This document shows positions 32,890 through 43,735 of a DNA stretch of 64,000 nt, one piece after another. The number at the start of each line of letters is the position of its first letter. Position 1 is the first letter of the stretch. Source of the stretch: Rapana venosa (Eukaryota; Mollusca; Gastropoda; Neogastropoda; Muricidae); contig CM054145.1 of the NCBI GenBank assembly GCA_028751875.1, positions 976,329-1,040,328 of the forward strand, read 5' to 3'. The translations under genes were made by a program, and so were the position numbers. The notes beneath the pieces are model-generated. The model searched no databases and had not been told where the DNA came from. It was given only the letters and a program-made list of their open reading frames with translations.

Positions 32890-35035
32890 GTGATGATGAT
32901 GGACAGTTCATCATGATGTGTGCCTATAATTCATGTGGTGATGTTGAACAACTCTTCATGTTGACGTGTGTCTATAATTCATGTGGTGATGGGGATAACA
33001 CTTCATGTTGATGTGTGTCTATAATTCATGTGGTGATGGGGATAACTCTTCATGTTGACGTGTGTCTATAATTCATGTGGTGATGTTGAACAACTCTTCA
33101 TGTTGACGTGTGTCTATAATTCATGTGGTGATGTTGAACAACTCTTCATGTTGACGTGTGCCTATAATTCATGTGGTGATGTTGAACACTCTTCATGTTG
33201 ACGTGTGTCTATAATTCATGTGGTGATGTTGAACAACTCTTCATGTTGACGTGTGTCTATAATTCATGTGGTGATGGGGATAACTCTTCATGTTGACGTG
33301 TGTCTATAATTCATGTGGTGATGGGGATAACTCTTCATGTTGACGTGTGTCTATAATTCATGTGGTGATGTGGAAAACTCTTCATGTTGGTGTGTCTATA
33401 ATTCAGTGGTGATGTGATAACACTCTTCATGTTGGTGTGTCTATAATTCATGTGGTGATGGGGATAACTCTTCATGTTGACGTGTGTCTATAATTCATGT
33501 GGTGATGGGGATAACTCTTCATGTTGACGTGTGTCTATAATTCATGTGGTGATGGGGATAACTCTTCATGTTGACGTGTGTCTATAATTCATGTGGTGAT
33601 GGGGATAACTCTTCATGTTGACGTGTGTCTATAATTCATGTGGTGATGTTGGACAACTCTTCATGTTGACGTGTGTCTATAATTCATGTGGTGATGGGGA
33701 TAACTCTTCATGTTGACGTGTGTCTATAATTCATGTGGTGATGTTGGACAACTCTTCATGTTGACGTGTGTCTATAATTCATGTGGTGATGGGGATAACT
33801 CTTCATGTTGACGTGTGTCTATAATTCATGTGGTGATGGGGATAACTCTTCATGTTGACGTGTGTCTATAATTCATGTGGTGATGGGGATAACTCTTCAT
33901 GTTGAGTGTGTGTCTATAATTCATGTGGTGATGGGGATAACTCTTTGTGTTGACGTGTGTCTATAATTCATGTGGTGATGGGGATAACACTTTGTGTTGA
34001 CATGTGTCTATAATTCATGTGGTGATGTTGAACAACTCTTCATGTTGGTGTGTGTCTATAATTCATGTGGTGATGGGGATAACACTTTGTGTTGATGTGT
34101 GCCTTTAATTCATGTGGTGATGGGGATAACACTTTGTGTTGACATGTGTCCTTAATTCATGTGGTGATGGGGATAACACTTTTGTGTTGACTGTGTGCTA
34201 TAATTCATGTGGTGATGGGGATAACACTTTGTGTTGATGTGTGCCTTTAATTCATGTGTGATGGGATAAACTTTTGTTGACGTGTGCCTATAATTCATGT
34301 GGTGATGGGGATAACTCTTCATGTTGACGTGTGTCTTTAATTCATGTGGTGATGGGGATAACACTTTGTGTTGACGTGTGCCTTTAATTCATGTGGTGAT
34401 GGGGATAACACTTTGTGTTGACGTGTGCCTATAATTCATGTGGTGATGGGGATAACTCTTCATGTTGACGTGTGTCTATAATTCATGTGGTGATGGGGAT
34501 AACACTTTGTGTTGACGTGTGCCTTTAATTCATGTGGTGATGGGGATAACACTTTGTGTTGACGTGTGTCTATAATTCATGTGGTGATGGGGATAACTCT
34601 TTGTGTTGACGTGTGTCTATAATTCATGTGGTGATGGGGATAACACTTTGTGTTGATGTGTGTCTATAATTCATGTGGTGATGGGGATAACACTTTGTGT
34701 TGATGTGTGCCTTTAATTCATGTGGTGATGGGGATAACACTTTGTGTTGACGTGTGTCTATAATTCATGTGGTGATGGGGATAACACTTTGTGTTGACGT
34801 GTGTCTATAATTCATGTGGTGATGGGGATAACACTTTGTGTTGATGTGTGCCTTAATTCATGTGGTGATGGGGATAACACTACGTCTTCATGTTGACTGT
34901 GTAGTCTATAATTCATGTGGTGATGGGGATAACTCTTCATGTTGACGTGTGTCTATAATTCATGTGGTGATGGGGATAACTCTTCATGTTGACGTGTGCC
35001 TTAATTCATGTGGTGATGGGGATAACTCCTCATGT
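32890..35035. repeat. 47-bp minisatellite ending at the exon 8 acceptor
   Basis: About 45 units with GTGTGTCTATAATTCATGTG, GTGATGGGGATAACTCTTCA and TGTTGAC. Two variants (CTTCATG or CACTTTGTG) are interspersed. The last unit changes to CTCATGTTGCAG and serves as the exon 8 acceptor. Confidence 0.95.
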
Positions 35036-35040
35036 TGCAG

Positions 35041-35140
35041 TGTATGTTTGCGCACTCCCTGCGGAAATTCTCGGTGAGAGACTGGTCCATTGAACAGAAA
35101 TGGATGTCCATCCTTCTGCCCCTTCTGCTGCTGTATGATG
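35041..35140 (+). CDS. TMEM181: TMEM181 coding exon 8 (helices 2-3)
   Basis: The acceptor CATGTTGCAG is itself the last, altered unit of the 47-bp array that fills the end of the intron. The donor is GTGAGG. It encodes CMFAHSLRKFSVRDW, SIEQKWMSILLPLLLLYD plus one base. This is among the most conserved blocks of the family (FAHSLRKFSMRDW, EQKWMSVLLPLLLLY). It ends in phase 1. Confidence 0.96.
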
Positions 35141-35194
35141 GTGAGGCAGGGGATGTGTTCAGTGTATTGTCAATATGAAAATGATACAGATATT

Positions 35195-35290
35195 GGTCTT
35201 CTTCTTCTTCCTCCTTGAATGGTCAGACAGCAACTCATTGTTGTCTGTCTGTCATATGAACGAAAATGCGTTGCGCGGCACTAAAGCTCC
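35195..35290 (+). mobile_element. Interspersed repeat fragment
   Basis: CTTCTTCTTCTTCCTCC, CAGACAGCAACTCATTGTTG and TCATATGAACGAAAATG parallel 22600-22705. Confidence 0.5.
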
Positions 35291-35535
35291 TAACAAGTCA
35301 GGCCCAGCGCATCTGACTTCGGTGCGGGATAGAATTGTTGTCTTTTAAGCCTTTCTTGAAAAAAGGCGGGAAAATGGACCAAGAAGGCAGAGAATAGATA
35401 AGAGGGAGATTACAGGAAGGAAAGGAGCAAGGCAGAAACAAAGAGAGAAGTGGAAAAGAGGGAATTTCTAGCACAGAATTGCAGAAAGTGGGGATGCTGT
35501 TTAAACTGACAGGCCCCTGGCATCCCCACAGGAGA
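35291..35535 (+). mobile_element. Interspersed element F
   Basis: An A/G-rich element with AATTTCTAGCACAGAATTGC and GGGGATGCTGTTTAAACTG. Reverse relatives lie at 29615-29830 and 63524-63610. It ends at the start of the GT-rich array. Confidence 0.65.
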
Positions 35536-36217
35536 GGATGTTGATATAAAAGTGATGTGTAGATGTGGTGTTGTATGGTGATGTGCTGTTGTGTGGTGGT
35601 TGTATGGTGATGTGATGTTGTATGGTGATGTGTTGTATGGTGATGTGATGTTGTGTTGTATGGTGATGTGGTGTTGTATGGTGATGTGGTGTTGTATGGT
35701 GATGTGACGTGTGGATGTAGCGATGTGATGTGTAGATGTGGTGATGTGATGTGTAGATGTGGTGTTGTATGGTGATGTGGTGTTGTATGGTGATGTGGAT
35801 GTGGTGATGTGATGTGTAGATGTGGTGTTGTATGGTGATGGTGTGTATGGATGTGGTGTGTATGGTGATGTGGTGTTGTATTGTGATGTGGTGTTGTATG
35901 GTGATGTGACATGTGGATGTGGTGATGTGATGTGTGGATGGCGATGTGATGTGTAAGTGATGTGATGTGTAGATGTGGTGATGTGATGTGTAGATGTTGT
36001 GTTGTGTGTAGGTGTGTTGTATGGTGATGTGGTGTTGTGTGGTGATGTGATGTGTGGATAGGGTGTTGTATGTTGATTTGATGTGTGGATGTGGTGTTGT
36101 ATGGTGGTGTGATGTGTGGATGTGGTGTTGTATGGTGATGTGATGTGTGGGTGGGGTGTTGTAGTGTTGTATGGTGATGTGATGTGTGGGTGGGGTGTTG
36201 TGTGGATGTGGTGTTGT

Positions 36218-36475
36218 ATGTTTGGATGAGACTATAAACCGAGGCCCTGTGTGCGAACGCATGCAGAACATCTTGCGCACACGTTAAATCCTGTTCCGCT
36301 GTTTGAAAGAGTAGGCCATTGTGTGCCGGTGGGAACAGATGACAAAATTAAAAAAACTGCATACACATGCATAAATAAATTTTAAAAAATTATAACAAAA
36401 AATGTCACCTAAGCGCTGTGATTTGTTGCTTTACAAGATTCAGCGCTATATAAATTCCATACATGATTATTATTA
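36218..36475 (+). mobile_element. SINE family A, body and tail
   Basis: Contains GAGACTATAAACCGAGGCCC, CAGAACATCTTGCGCACACG, TTAAATCCTGTTCCGCTG and the tail AGCGCTATATAAATTCCATA followed by (ATT)n. The tRNA head is absent or replaced by the array. Confidence 0.8.
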
Positions 36476-37323
36476 TGTTGGTGGGATGTGTGGATGTGGT
36501 GTTGTATGGTGATGGGATGTGTGGGTGGGGTGTTGTATGTTGGTGGGATGTGTAGATGTGGTGTTAATGGTGGTGTGATTGTGGGTGGGGTGTTGTATGT
36601 TGATGGGATGTGTGGATGGGGTGTTGTATGGTGATGGATGTGTGGATGGGGTGTTGTATGGTGATGTGGTGTTGTATGTGATGTGTAGATGTGGTGTTGT
36701 ATGTTGATGGGATGTGTGGATGTGGTGTTGTATGTTGATGTGGTGTGTGGATGTGGTGTTGTATGGTGATGGGATGTGTGGATGTGGTGTTGTATGTTGA
36801 TAGGATGTGTAGATGTGGTGTTGTATGTTGATGGGATGTGTAGATGTGGTGTTGTATGGTGATGTGATGTGTAGTGGTGTTGTATGGTGGTGTGATGTGT
36901 AGATGTGGTGTTGTATGGTGGTGTGATGTGTGGATGTGGTGTTGTATGGTGATGTGATGTGTAGATGTGGTGTTGTATGGTGGTGTGATGTGTGGATGTG
37001 GTGTTGTATGGTGGTGTGATGTGTGGATGTGGTGTTGTATGGTGGTGTGGTGTGTGGATGTGGTGTTGTATGGTGATGGGATGTGTGGATGTGGTGTTGT
37101 ATGGTGGTGTGGTGTGTGGATGTGGTGTTGTATGGTGATGTGATGTGTAGATGTGGTGTTGTATGGTGATTGTTGGATGTGGTGTTGTATGGTGATGGGA
37201 TGTGTGGATGTGGTGTTGTATGGTGATGGGATGTGTGGATGGGGTGTGGATGGGATGTGTGGATGGGGTGTTGTATGGTGATGTGATGTGTGGATGGGGT
37301 GTTGTATGTTGATGTGATGTGTA

Positions 37324-37697
37324 GATAATAAATAATAATAATGTATGGAATTTATATAGTGCTGAATCTTGTAAAGCAACAAATCAAAGCGCTCTGTTGA
37401 TTTTTTGTGTGTGTATGTGCCTGTGTATGCGTTTTTTAAAAATTTTGTCATCTGTTCCCACTGGCACACAATGGCCTACTCTTTCGAACAGCGGAACAGG
37501 ATTTAACGTGTGCGCAAGATGTTCTGCATGCGTTCGCACACGGGGCCTCGGTTTATAGTCTCATCTGAAGGACTTTGACATTCAGTTCAATTTTTTGGTC
37601 AAACTGGGAAGAAAGGGCGAGTCGGGGAATCGAACCCAGAACCTCACGGTTTACTAGTTGGCAGCAAACATCTTAACCATCCTGCCACCTTCCTTAG
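37324..37697 (-). mobile_element. tRNA-derived SINE, family A (fullest copy)
   Basis: Reversed, it has a head with box A-like TGGCAGGATGGTTAAGATG and the perfect box B GGTTCGATTCC. It is followed by GCCCTTTCTTCCCAGTTTGA, CCGAGGCCCCGTGTGCGAAC, GATTTGTTGCTTTACAAGAT and the tail AGCACTATATAAATTCCATA with (ATT)n. About 370 bp; this copy defines the family here. Confidence 0.88.
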
Positions 37698-37865
37698 ATG
37701 TGGTGTTGTATGTTGATGGGATGTGTAGATGGGGTGTGATATGTTGATAGTGATGTGGTGTATGTGTGTGTTGATGTGATAGTGATGTGTATGTGTGTTG
37801 ATGTGCTTGTGGTGATGTGGGTTTTACCATGTTTATTTTGTGTTATGTGCAATGTTTTTATGATG

Positions 37866-38325
37866 TGTGTGGTGTGGGTGTTAACTGTGAGGTGTGGTGT
37901 GGGTGTTAACTGTGATGTGTGGTGTGGGTGTTAACTGTGAGGTGTGGTGTGGGTGTTAACTGTGAGGTGTGGGTGTTAACTGTGAGGTGTGGTGTGGGTG
38001 TTAACTGTGAGGTGTGGAGTGGGTGTTAACTGTGAGGTGTGGAGTGGGTGTTAACTGTGATGTGAGGTGTGGGTGTTAACTGTGAGGTGTGGTGTGGGTG
38101 TTAACTTGTGATGTGATGAGATGTGGTGGGTGTTAACTGTGAGGTGTGGTGTGGGTGTTAACTGTGAGGTGAGGTGTGGGTGTTAACTGTGAGGTGTGGA
38201 GTGGGTGTTAACTGTGAGGTATGGTGTGGGTGTTAACTGTGAGGTGTGGTGTGGGTGTTAACTGTGAGGTGTGGTGTGGGTGTTAACTGTGAGGTGTGGT
38301 GTGGGTGTTAACTGTGGCTGTGGTG
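37866..38325. repeat. 25-bp minisatellite before exon 9
   Basis: About 18 units of TGAGGTGTGGTGTGGGTGTT plus AACTG. The last unit passes into GGCTGTGGTGTTGCAG, the exon 9 acceptor. Confidence 0.93.
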
Positions 38326-38331
38326 TTGCAG

Positions 38332-38459
38332 ACCCGCTATTCCCTCTGACCTTCCTGGTGAACAGCTGGATCCCGGGCATGTTGGACGGAATGTTCCAGG
38401 CCTCCTTCCTCACTGCCCTCCTCCTCTTCTGGCTCTGTGTCTACCATGGTGTCAGGCAG
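38332..38459 (+). CDS. TMEM181: TMEM181 coding exon 9 (helices 3-4)
   Basis: The acceptor is GGTGTTGCAG. The donor GTCTGTCC is weak and runs directly into a (CTGT)n microsatellite. It completes Asp from exon 8 and encodes DPLFPLTFLVNSWIPGML, then FLTALLLFWLCVYHGVRQ. The family sequence is DPFFPLSFLVNSWLPGML...ALLLFWLCVYHGIR. It ends in phase 0. The loop to exon 10 is a few residues shorter than in vertebrates. Confidence 0.95.
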
Positions 38460-38477
38460 GTCTGTCCTTGGCCTCAG

Positions 38478-38512
<35 letters not shown>

Positions 38513-38755
38513 GTGTCTGTGTGTGTGTGTGTGTGAGTGTGTGTGTCTGTGTTGTGTGTGAGTGTGCATGCGTGCGCGCATGTGTGTGTGGTTGATAAAA
38601 TGATACAGAGAGGAAGGTGATGGCAGTGGAGTGGTTTTGAGCTGTTGATGAAATATGTGTTGTGATGAAACATGCTTACTAACTGAGATGAACTGCTAAA
38701 TACCATGACCCCGTGTGTGTGTGTGTGCATGTGTGTGTGTGCGTGTGTGCATGTG

Positions 38756-38815
<60 letters not shown>

Positions 38816-38828
38816 TGTGTGTGTGCAG
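38478..38828. repeat. (CTGT)n, (GT)n and (GTGC)n microsatellites around intron 9
   Basis: (CTGT)n begins about 20 bases after the exon 9 donor. (GT)n with (GTGC)n runs from 38715 to 38826 and ends in the exon 10 acceptor. Intron 9 is only about 370 bp. Confidence 0.92.
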
Positions 38829-38978
38829 ACCAACCGGCGGTTTGCGCGGTTCTACCTGCCGAAAGTGCTGCTGGTGGGGCTGCTGTGGATCGTGGCGGTC
38901 ACCCTGGCCTCCTGGCAGGAGTTCAACGAGCTGCACGACCCCACCTACTACTACCGCCTGGACACCAGCAACTTCATG
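38829..38978 (+). CDS. TMEM181: TMEM181 coding exon 10 (helix 5 and loop)
   Basis: The acceptor is a pure (GTGC)n/(GT)n tract ending in GTGTGCAG, with no pyrimidine tract. The donor is GTCAGC. It holds fifty codons in phase 0: TNRRFARFYLPKVLLVGLLW, then ASWQEFNELHDPTYYY and LDTSNFM. The family block is FYLPK..IVGLLW...WQTVNELHDPMYQYRVDTGNF. A GGTGAT-type microsatellite follows within about 45 bp. Confidence 0.95.
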
Positions 38979-39019
38979 GTCAGCACACCACCCACCCACA
39001 GCACCACCGCCACCACCGC

Positions 39020-39515
39020 TGTTGATGATGGTGATGGTGGTGGTGGTGGTGGTGGTGGTGATGGTGGTGGTGATGGTGGTGGTGGTGGTGATGGTGGTGG
39101 TGATGGTGGTGGTGATGATGGTGGTGTGGTGGTGGTGGTGGTGATGGTGGTGGTGATGGTGGTGGTGATGATGATGGTGGTGGTGGTGGTGGTGATGGTG
39201 GTGAGGTGTGTGATGATGATGTGTGGTGTGGTGTGTGGTGGTGATGGTGGTGTGATGGTGATGGTGGTGGTGGTGATGATGGGGTGGTGGTGGTGGGGTG
39301 ATGAATGGTGATGGTGGTGTGTGGTGGTGGTGATGATGATGTGGTGGTGGTGTGGTGGTGATGGTGGTGGGTGGTGGTGGTGGTGGTGGTGGTGGTGGTG
39401 GTGGTGGTGGTGATGGTGGTGGGGGTGGTGGGTGTGTGGTGATGATGATGGTGGTGGTGGTGGTGGTGGTGGTGATGGTGGTGATGATGACGATGGTGGT
39501 GATGATGATGATGCC
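39020..39515. repeat. GGT/GAT microsatellite
   Basis: About 500 bp of GGTGGTGAT-type repeats on the + strand, following exon 10. It is strongly purine/GT biased and reads as Val/Gly or His/Pro runs in translation, which is an artefact. Confidence 0.95.
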
Positions 39516-39529
39516 CTGGTGGGGCCACC

Positions 39530-40255
39530 TGACTGTGTTGCCTTGTTGTATCACCTATGTTGTCATATTGTGTCACCTGACTGTGTTGTCACCTGACTGT
39601 GTTGTCCTGTTGTATCACCTATGTTGTGTCACCTGACTGTGTTGTCCTGTTGTATCATCTATGTTGTTATGTTGTGTCACCTGACTGTGTTGTCCTGTTG
39701 TATCACCTATGTTGTGTCACCTGACTGTGTTGTCCTGTTGTATCACCTATGTTGTGTCACCTGACTGTGTTGTCCTGTTGTATCATCTATGTTGTTATGT
39801 TGTGTCACCTGACTGTGTTGTCCTGTTGTATCACCTATGTTGTGTCACCTGACTGTGTTGTCCTGTTGTATCATCTATGTTGTTATGTTGTGTCACCTGA
39901 CTGTGTTGTCCTGTTGTATCATCTATGTTGTGTCACCTGACTGTGTTGTCCTGTTGTATCATCTATGTTGTTATGTTGTGTCACCTGACTGTGTTGTCCT
40001 GTTGTATCACCTATGTTGTGTCACCTGACTGTGTTGTCCTGTTGTATCACCTATGTTGTTATGTTGTGTCACCTGACTGTGTTGTCCTGTTGTATCATCT
40101 ATGTTGTTATGTTGTGTCACCTGACTGTGTTGTCCTGTTGTATTGTCTATGTTTTCATATTGTGTCACCTGACTGTGTTGTCCTGTTGTATTGTCTATGT
40201 TGTGTCACCTGACTGTGTTGTCCTGTTATATTACCTAAGTGTGTTATATTGTCAC
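39530..40255. repeat. 40/48-bp minisatellite with 88-bp higher-order period
   Basis: Units contain TCACCTGACTGTGTTGTCCT and GTTGTATCACCTATGTTG. A 48-bp version has an extra TTATGTTG. The 40- and 48-bp forms alternate, giving an 88-bp period at 39660-40090. Confidence 0.92.
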
Positions 40256-40263
40256 CTGAATCA

Positions 40264-40622
40264 CTGCCATACTGGTTATTGGACCAGTTCTGTCCACTGT
40301 CAAATGAAATCAGTATCTGCACCCTGGGTAGCATGGGTTATTGGACCAGTTCTGTCCACTCTCAAAGGAAATCATTTATCTGCACCCTGGGTAGCATGGG
40401 TTATTGGACCAGTTCTGTCCACTCTCAAAGGAAATCAGTATCTGCACCCTGGGTAGCATGGGTTATTGGACCAGTTCTGTCCACTCTCAAAGGAAATCAG
40501 TATCTGCACCCTGGGTAGCATGGGTTATTGGACCAGTTCTGTCCACTCTCAAAGGAAATCAGTATCTGCACCCTGGGTAGCTCTGGTTATTGGACCAGTT
40601 CTGTCCACTGTCAGATATCCTA
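40264..40622. repeat. 62-bp minisatellite, six copies
   Basis: The unit contains GGTTATTGGACCAGTTCTGT, CCACTCTCAAAGGAAATCAG and CTGCACCCTGGGTAGCAT. Copies are nearly identical. Confidence 0.93.
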
Positions 40623-40837
40623 TGATCAGCACTAAAGGCGAGACATGGCCACTATGTCTGAACCAAAATCATGTTGAAAAGTGATTACCTCTATAAATGG
40701 ACATTGTCAGGTGTCACACAGAACTCAACAGATGCCTGTGAAATCAGATTCTTTAGCCTGTGGTTGCCATGAAATCAGTTCAGAATAGCTTGACAAAAAA
40801 TAGTTCAAAGAAAAGAAATCACTGTACATAACTTTCC

Positions 40838-40883
40838 TTCTTTGTACTGGGGTGGTAGTGGTGGTGGTGTTACCTTTTCTATG

Positions 40884-40940
<57 letters not shown>

Positions 40941-42525
40941 AGGGCTTCTAAGATTTTCTTCTTTGTACTGGGGTGGTAGTGGTGGTGGTGTTATCTTTTC
41001 TATGTAGTGGTGATCTTTTCTATGGTGTGTGTTTTTTTATTTTATTTTATTCTTTTATATCGAGGATAATGGAATAAGCACCCATGTGCTTTTTTACATC
41101 CAGTCCCTATGTGTATGCAGTTTTCTAAATTCTGTCATCTGTTCCCATCGGCACACAAGGCTCTTACGAAAAGCGGAACAGGATTTAATGTGTGCGCAGG
41201 ATGTTCTGCGTGTGTGTGTGTGTGTGTGGTGGTGTGGTGTGTGTGTGTGTGTGTGTGAGTGTGTGTGAGGGCTTCTAAGTTTTTCTTCTTTGTACTGGGG
41301 TGGTAGTGGTGTCATCTTTTCTGTGTAGAGGTGTTACCTTTATTAGGTGTTGTGTGTGTTATACAGGGGTTCAAGATGTTCTTTGTGCTGGGGTGATAGT
41401 GGTGGTGGTGGTGGTGTTATCTTTTCTATGTGATGTGTGTTGTGTGTGTGTTATACAGGGGTTCAAGATGTTCTTCTTTGTGCTGGGGTGATAGTGGTGT
41501 TGGTGGTGGTGTTATCTTTTCTATGTGATGTGTGTTGTGTGTGTGTTATACAGGGGTTCAAGATGTTCTTCTTTGTGCTGGGGTGATAGTGGTGTTGGTG
41601 GTGGTGTTATCTTTTCTATATGTGTTGTGTGTGTGTGTTATACAGGGGTTCAAGATGTTCTTTGTGCTGGGTGATAGTGGTGGTGGTGTTATCTTTTCTA
41701 TATGATGTGTTGTGTGTGTGTGTGTTATACAGGGGTTCAAGATGTTCTTTGTGCTGGGGTGATAGTGGTGGTGGTGTTATCTTTTCTATGTGATGTGTTG
41801 TGTGTGTGTGTATACAGGGGTTCAAGATGTTCTTTGTGCTGGGTGATAGTGGTGGTGGTGTTATCTTTTCTATGTGATGTGTTGTGTGTGTGTGTTGCAG
41901 GGGTTCAAGATGTTCTTCTTTGTGCTGGGTGATAGTGGTGGTGGTGTTATCTTTTCTATGTGATGTGTGTTGTGTGTGTGTTGCAGGGGTTCAAGATGTT
42001 TCTTCTTGGTGCTGGGGTGATAGTGGTGGTGGTGTTACTTTTCTATGTGATGTGTTGTTGTTCAGGGTTCAAGATTTCTTCTTTGTGCTGGGGTGATAGT
42101 GGTGGTGGTGTTATCTTTTCTATGTGATGTGTGTTGCAGGGGTTCAAGATTTTCTTCTTTGTGCTGGGGTGATAGTGGTGGTGGTGTTATCTTTTCTATG
42201 TGTGTGTGTGTGTGTGATGCAGGGTTCAAGATGTTCTTTGTGCTGGGGTGATAGTGGTGGTGGTGTTATCTTTTCTATATGATGTGTTGTGTGTGTGTGT
42301 TATACAGGGGTTATCTTTTCTATGTGATGTGTTGTGTGTGTTATACAGGGGTTCAAGATGTTCTTTGTGCTGGGGTGATAGTGGTGGTGGTGTGGTGTTA
42401 TCTTTTCTATGTGATGTGTGTTGTGTGTGTGTTATACAGGGGTTCAAGATGTTCTTTGTGCTGGGGTGATAGTGGTGGTGGTGTTATCTTTTCTATGTGA
42501 TGTGTGTTGTGTGTGTGTTATACAG
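40838..42525. repeat. 75-95-bp minisatellite carrying the exon 11 acceptor
   Basis: From 41340 on there are about 13 units, each with TTATACAG or TTGCAG, then GGGTTCAAGATGTTCTTCTT, TGTGCTGGG, GTGATAGTGGTGG and TTATCTTTTCTATGTG. Earlier, partial units start at 40840, 40955 and 41275. The segment after AG equals the start of exon 11 except for ATG/ATT and the final TGATAG. A SINE fragment (41029-41211) interrupts the array. Confidence 0.95.
41029..41211 (-). mobile_element. SINE family A fragment inside the exon 11 array
   Basis: The reverse-oriented tail and body contain GAGGATAATGGAATAAGCAC, TTACATCCAGTCCCTATGTG and GTGTGCGCAGGATGTTCTGC. It splits the array, so it inserted after the first unit duplications. 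Confidence 0.75.
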
Positions 42526-42627
42526 GGGTTCAAGATTTTCTTCTTTGTGCTGGGGGGAATCTACCTGCTGTACTGGTCTATCTCTTGATACGGGCCTATG
42601 CAGAGTTACGCCAGATGCCCTACTTTG
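42526..42627 (+). CDS. TMEM181: TMEM181 coding exon 11 (helix 6), with a one-base frameshift
   Basis: The acceptor is TTATACAG and the donor is GTGAGT. From phase 0 it reads GFKIFFFVLGGIYLLY, then the frame changes near 42571-42576; the next frame reads VYLLIRAYAELRQMPYF. Together these follow the family segment MKVFFMVVAAVYILYLLF...RACSELRHMPY without a gap if one base is missing. Read as given, a TGA stop appears at 42586-42588. With the extra base the exon ends in phase 1, as exon 12 requires. Consensus error or genuine mutation are both possible; the family alignment favours a single lost base. Confidence 0.85.
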
Positions 42628-42639
42628 GTGAGTATGGCC

Positions 42640-42715
42640 ATTCTTGCCTGCCTGCCTGCCTACCTGCCTGCCTGCCTGCCTCTTCTGTCTGTCTGTCTGT
42701 CTGGCTGGCTGGCCT
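42640..42715. repeat. (CCTG)n-(TGTC)n tetranucleotide tract after exon 11
   Basis: CCTGCCTGCCTGCC passes to CTGTCTGTCTGTC and GGCTGGCTGG within 15 bases of the donor. Confidence 0.85.
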
Positions 42716-42887
42716 CTTTACTGCAGTGTGTGGTTTATGTTTTCTTTCTTTTTTGGTGCAGTTGCAAGTAACAGCAATTCATACAGTGGAGGTGTTCACA
42801 TTGCCTCATATTTCATTCATGCTCACACATTCACACACACACTCACATATGCACACGCACACCAAACATGACACCTGCATTTTTTCA

Positions 42888-43117
42888 TCCATTCATACTC
42901 TTTTGAAAGGCGGAACAGGTTTTAACAGTGTGCGAAATGTTCTGCATGCATTCGCAGACAGGGCGTCATGTTCTGGTCTGATCTGAAGAACTTTGACATT
43001 CAGTTTGCTTCTCTTGTCAAACTTTGAAGAAAGGGCAAGGCTAGGAATTGAACCCAGAACCTCATGGGTTACTTGTTAAACAGGTGAACGTCTTAACCAT
43101 CCTGCCACCTTCCTTCC
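42888..43117 (-). mobile_element. tRNA-derived SINE, family A
   Basis: Reversed, it starts GGAAGGTGGCAGGATGGTTA, with box B-like GGTTCAATTCC, CCTTGCCCTTTCTTC and AGAACATTTCGCACACTG. It lacks the ATT tail. Confidence 0.8.
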
Positions 43118-43479
43118 TGAATTATGAAATGAAAGGAAAGTAACAAGATTAATCAATAACTGTATAAAGTTTTCAGGATACTCAATTAATCACTATTTTG
43201 CATAATATCTTGACAACAACAAAAGTAAAAATATGAATATGAACACTGTATTATCTAAAACCAACAGAAATTCATGTGTGTTGCGAGCACAGCTAAAAAC
43301 TAAAAAAACTATCAAGAAGCAAACCTCGTCACATACAACAGCGCAAATCAGTGTCACAGCTTCAGGCAAACAAATAAAGAATAAAAAAAGAAAGAAAAAC
43401 TGTTTGCTATTCTTATAAACAGTTATTCAAATGTCAGTGATACCCATCCATGCATGTGTGCATTTAAGTACACAAGCAC

Positions 43480-43735
43480 TGGTACATGCATGCACGCACG
43501 CACACATGAACGCATGCAGTATGCACGCAAGTATGCACACACACACACCACACACACACACACACACACACCACACACACACACACTCTCCCCCTCTCTC
43601 TCTTCTCTTTCTCTCTCTCTCTCTCTCTCTCTGTCTCTCCCACACTCACACACAAACAACTCCAGAATTGTTATAACATGCCATGACATATAGTGTGTGT
43701 ATGTATGTATGTATGTATGTATAGAGTGTTTGTGT
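43480..43735. repeat. CA, CT and GTAT microsatellites
   Basis: Clusters of (CA)n, (CT)n and (GTAT)n with short unique spacers. Confidence 0.85.

Larger units (their letters stand above)
35555..37740. repeat. ~31-bp GT-rich minisatellite interrupted by two SINEs
   Basis: Units contain GTGGTGTTGTATGGTGATGT and GATGTGTGGAT. About 50 units. SINE copies at 36218-36475 (+) and 37324-37697 (-) lie within it. The unit carries many GTGATG or GTTGTATGG near-donor strings. Confidence 0.9.

Noticed and set aside
35298..37469. Reverse-strand His/Thr-rich open frames up to 301 codons
   Set aside because: They are translations of the GT-rich ~31-bp array and its SINE insertions. Low complexity only.
38679..39576. 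Reverse-strand poly-His/poly-Thr/poly-Pro open frames
   Set aside because: They are antisense translations of the GGT/GAT microsatellite and of TMEM181 exon 10.
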